This document shows positions 6,794 through 7,495 of a DNA stretch of 7,495 bases, one piece after another. The first letter of the stretch is position 1, and every line of letters begins with the position of its first letter. Location: assembly GCA_041655735.1 (NCBI GenBank), contig JBBAEV010000036.1, forward strand, positions 1-7,495. Direction: 5' to 3'. The notes under the pieces were generated by a model. That model saw only the letters and a program-made list of their open reading frames with translations. It did no database searches and was not told the origin of the DNA. The DNA is from JBBAEV01 sp041655735 (GTDB taxonomy: Bacteria; Bacillota_I; Bacilli_A; RF39; UBA660). A program made the position numbers and the translations under genes.

Positions 6794-6870
6794 CACTATG
6801 GCTAAAGGAGCAGAGCAACCAAAATTAGATTAAAACAAAATTTATGTTCAAATTAAGTTAAATGTGTAGC

Positions 6871-6899
6871 TTGACAAAGAGAATAAAGTAGTCCAATAT
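6871..6899 (+). promoter_or_regulatory. Putative promoter of the second bicupin gene
   Basis: A perfect TTGACA (6871-6876) sits at exactly the position of the copy 1 -35 box. After 17 bases CAATAT (6894-6899) matches the -10 consensus at only 3 of 6 positions, so it may be weaker than copy 1 or need an activator. The bases between the -35 box and the operator have diverged, but the distance is unchanged. Confidence 0.45.
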
Positions 6900-6914
6900 G
6901 AGGAAACTGAATAA

Positions 6915-6935
6915 ATTTGAAAACAATTTTCAAAT
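6915..6935 (+). promoter_or_regulatory. Inverted-repeat operator candidate, copy 2
   Basis: ATTTGAAAA (6915-6923) and TTTTCAAAT (6927-6935) are perfect 9-base arms around CAA. Compared with the site at 1158-1180, the outer ATTTGAAA and TTTCAAAT are identical. Changes fall in the centre, where one of them adds an inner base pair to the symmetry, and at the outermost pair, which is lost here. The distance to the Shine-Dalgarno AGGAGG (6948-6953) is the same as in copy 1. Preserved symmetry suggests a common regulator for both operons. Confidence 0.58.
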
Positions 6936-6960
6936 ACAAGATTAATCAGGAGGATTTAGA

Positions 6961-7495
6961 ATGAGTGTTCTTAAGTTTCAAAAGAGGGTAGACCTCTCAA
7001 GCCAAAAGAAAGATGGATTTGCTAAAACAATCCGCTTGGAAGGGGCTTTTCCACGGATCAACACCTACCAGTGTGAATTGGATAAAGGTCATCATGTAGA
7101 GCTTGAAACCTATAAAAAGGGTGAAAAGAGCCAAATTTTCTTTTTTACTAAAGGGAAGGGCTATATTGCAACGGAATCAACTTCATACAACATTAACGAG
7201 AATGCTTTGTTTGTTCCTTTGTACGATTCTGAAAGATTTGCGTTCTATGCAACAGAAGGTTTAGAGTGGTTGGAAATTACGGTCGATCTTATTGAAGAGG
7301 AAGCCGCTAAATTAGAATTTGCTAGAATGGCATTGCCCCATTTCTGCCCTGTCTCACAGTGTCTCCGTTATGAAGAAAAATTCAAAGGACCCGACCTGCT
7401 CTCTTATTCGGTCATCCAGCATGATGAAATTTGTGGACTCGGCCTAGCCAGTATGGGTGTTGTAAGAGGTAAAGGCCCGAACTTTGTTGGTAATC
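6961..7495 (+). CDS. Bicupin protein, second copy, cut by the window edge
   Basis: The first 178 codons and one base of codon 179 are present, with no stop or frameshift. The protein differs from the first bicupin at 13 of 178 residues: V4L, V24I, E53K, I108V, V115A, D119E, E133Q, G145D, V146L, M162L, T168V, V171K and D178N. Roughly 42 of 59 base changes are silent, so both copies have been under purifying selection. The N-terminal barrel is complete. The window ends just as the metal motif begins: the last base is the C expected for the first ligand His179, so metal binding cannot be checked here. AGGAGG (6948-6953) fixes the start. By analogy with copy 1, a second binding protein and importer may follow, but this lies outside the window. 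Confidence 0.88.
   Translation, partial: MSVLKFQKRVDLSSQKKDGFAKTIRLEGAFPRINTYQCELDKGHHVELETYKKGEKSQIFFFTKGKGYIATESTSYNINENALFVPLYDSERFAFYATEGLEWLEITVDLIEEEAAKLEFARMALPHFCPVSQCLRYEEKFKGPDLLSYSVIQHDEICGLGLASMGVVRGKGPNFVGN

Larger units (their letters stand above)
6604..7495 (+). repeat. Duplicated divergent module, copy 2
   Basis: This is the partner of the 843-1739 segment in direct orientation. In the 535 bases of bicupin sequence I count about 59 differences (about 89% identity). In 117 aligned bases of the MATE start I count about 32 (about 73%). It probably continues beyond the right edge. Confidence 0.85.

Overview
The window holds one complete carbohydrate-importer operon and the start of what looks like a second, related operon. 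It is AT-rich (about 40% GC by eye) and has no RNA gene, insertion sequence or CRISPR array. Two things point, with moderate confidence, to a diderm of the Spirochaetota (Sphaerochaeta/Treponema-like). First, the solute-binding protein's signal peptide ends in LFAGGAAEKK with no lipobox cysteine. Second, the operon combines a sugar importer with a UroD/MtaA-like enzyme and a cupin. No rRNA or other phylogenetic marker is present, so this remains inference.

Layout. Positions 1-1037 (minus strand) are an unbroken but strongly eroded MATE-type efflux gene that runs off the left edge and lacks the TM2-TM3 part. From 1038 to 1204 lies a divergent control region: a minus-strand promoter, a plus-strand promoter, and an inverted-repeat operator next to a perfect Shine-Dalgarno. 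From 1205 to 6186 five genes lie head to tail on the plus strand: a bicupin, a family 1 solute-binding protein, two ABC permeases of the MalF and MalG types, and a UroD/MtaA-like protein. A strong hairpin sits between the binding protein and the first permease. Positions 6187-6558 have no recognisable gene. Positions 6559-6793 (minus) are a frameshifted and truncated second MATE remnant. It is followed by a second copy of the control region and by a second bicupin gene, cut by the right edge at 7495.

The segment 843-1739 is therefore repeated at 6604-7495. From the MATE start codons through the promoter and operator into the bicupin, the two copies align at a constant offset of 5756 bases with no indel. 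The bicupin copies are about 89% identical and most changes are synonymous, while the MATE parts are only about 73% identical and both are damaged. The simplest reading is that a [MATE <- control region -> bicupin] unit was duplicated, possibly as part of a whole operon. The importer side stayed under selection while the exporter side decayed.

Function. The binding protein captures an unidentified carbohydrate in the periplasm, and the two permeases form the channel. No ATPase is encoded here, so it must come from elsewhere. The bicupin and the UroD-like enzyme probably act on the imported compound or a product of it, but the sequence does not identify the substrate.
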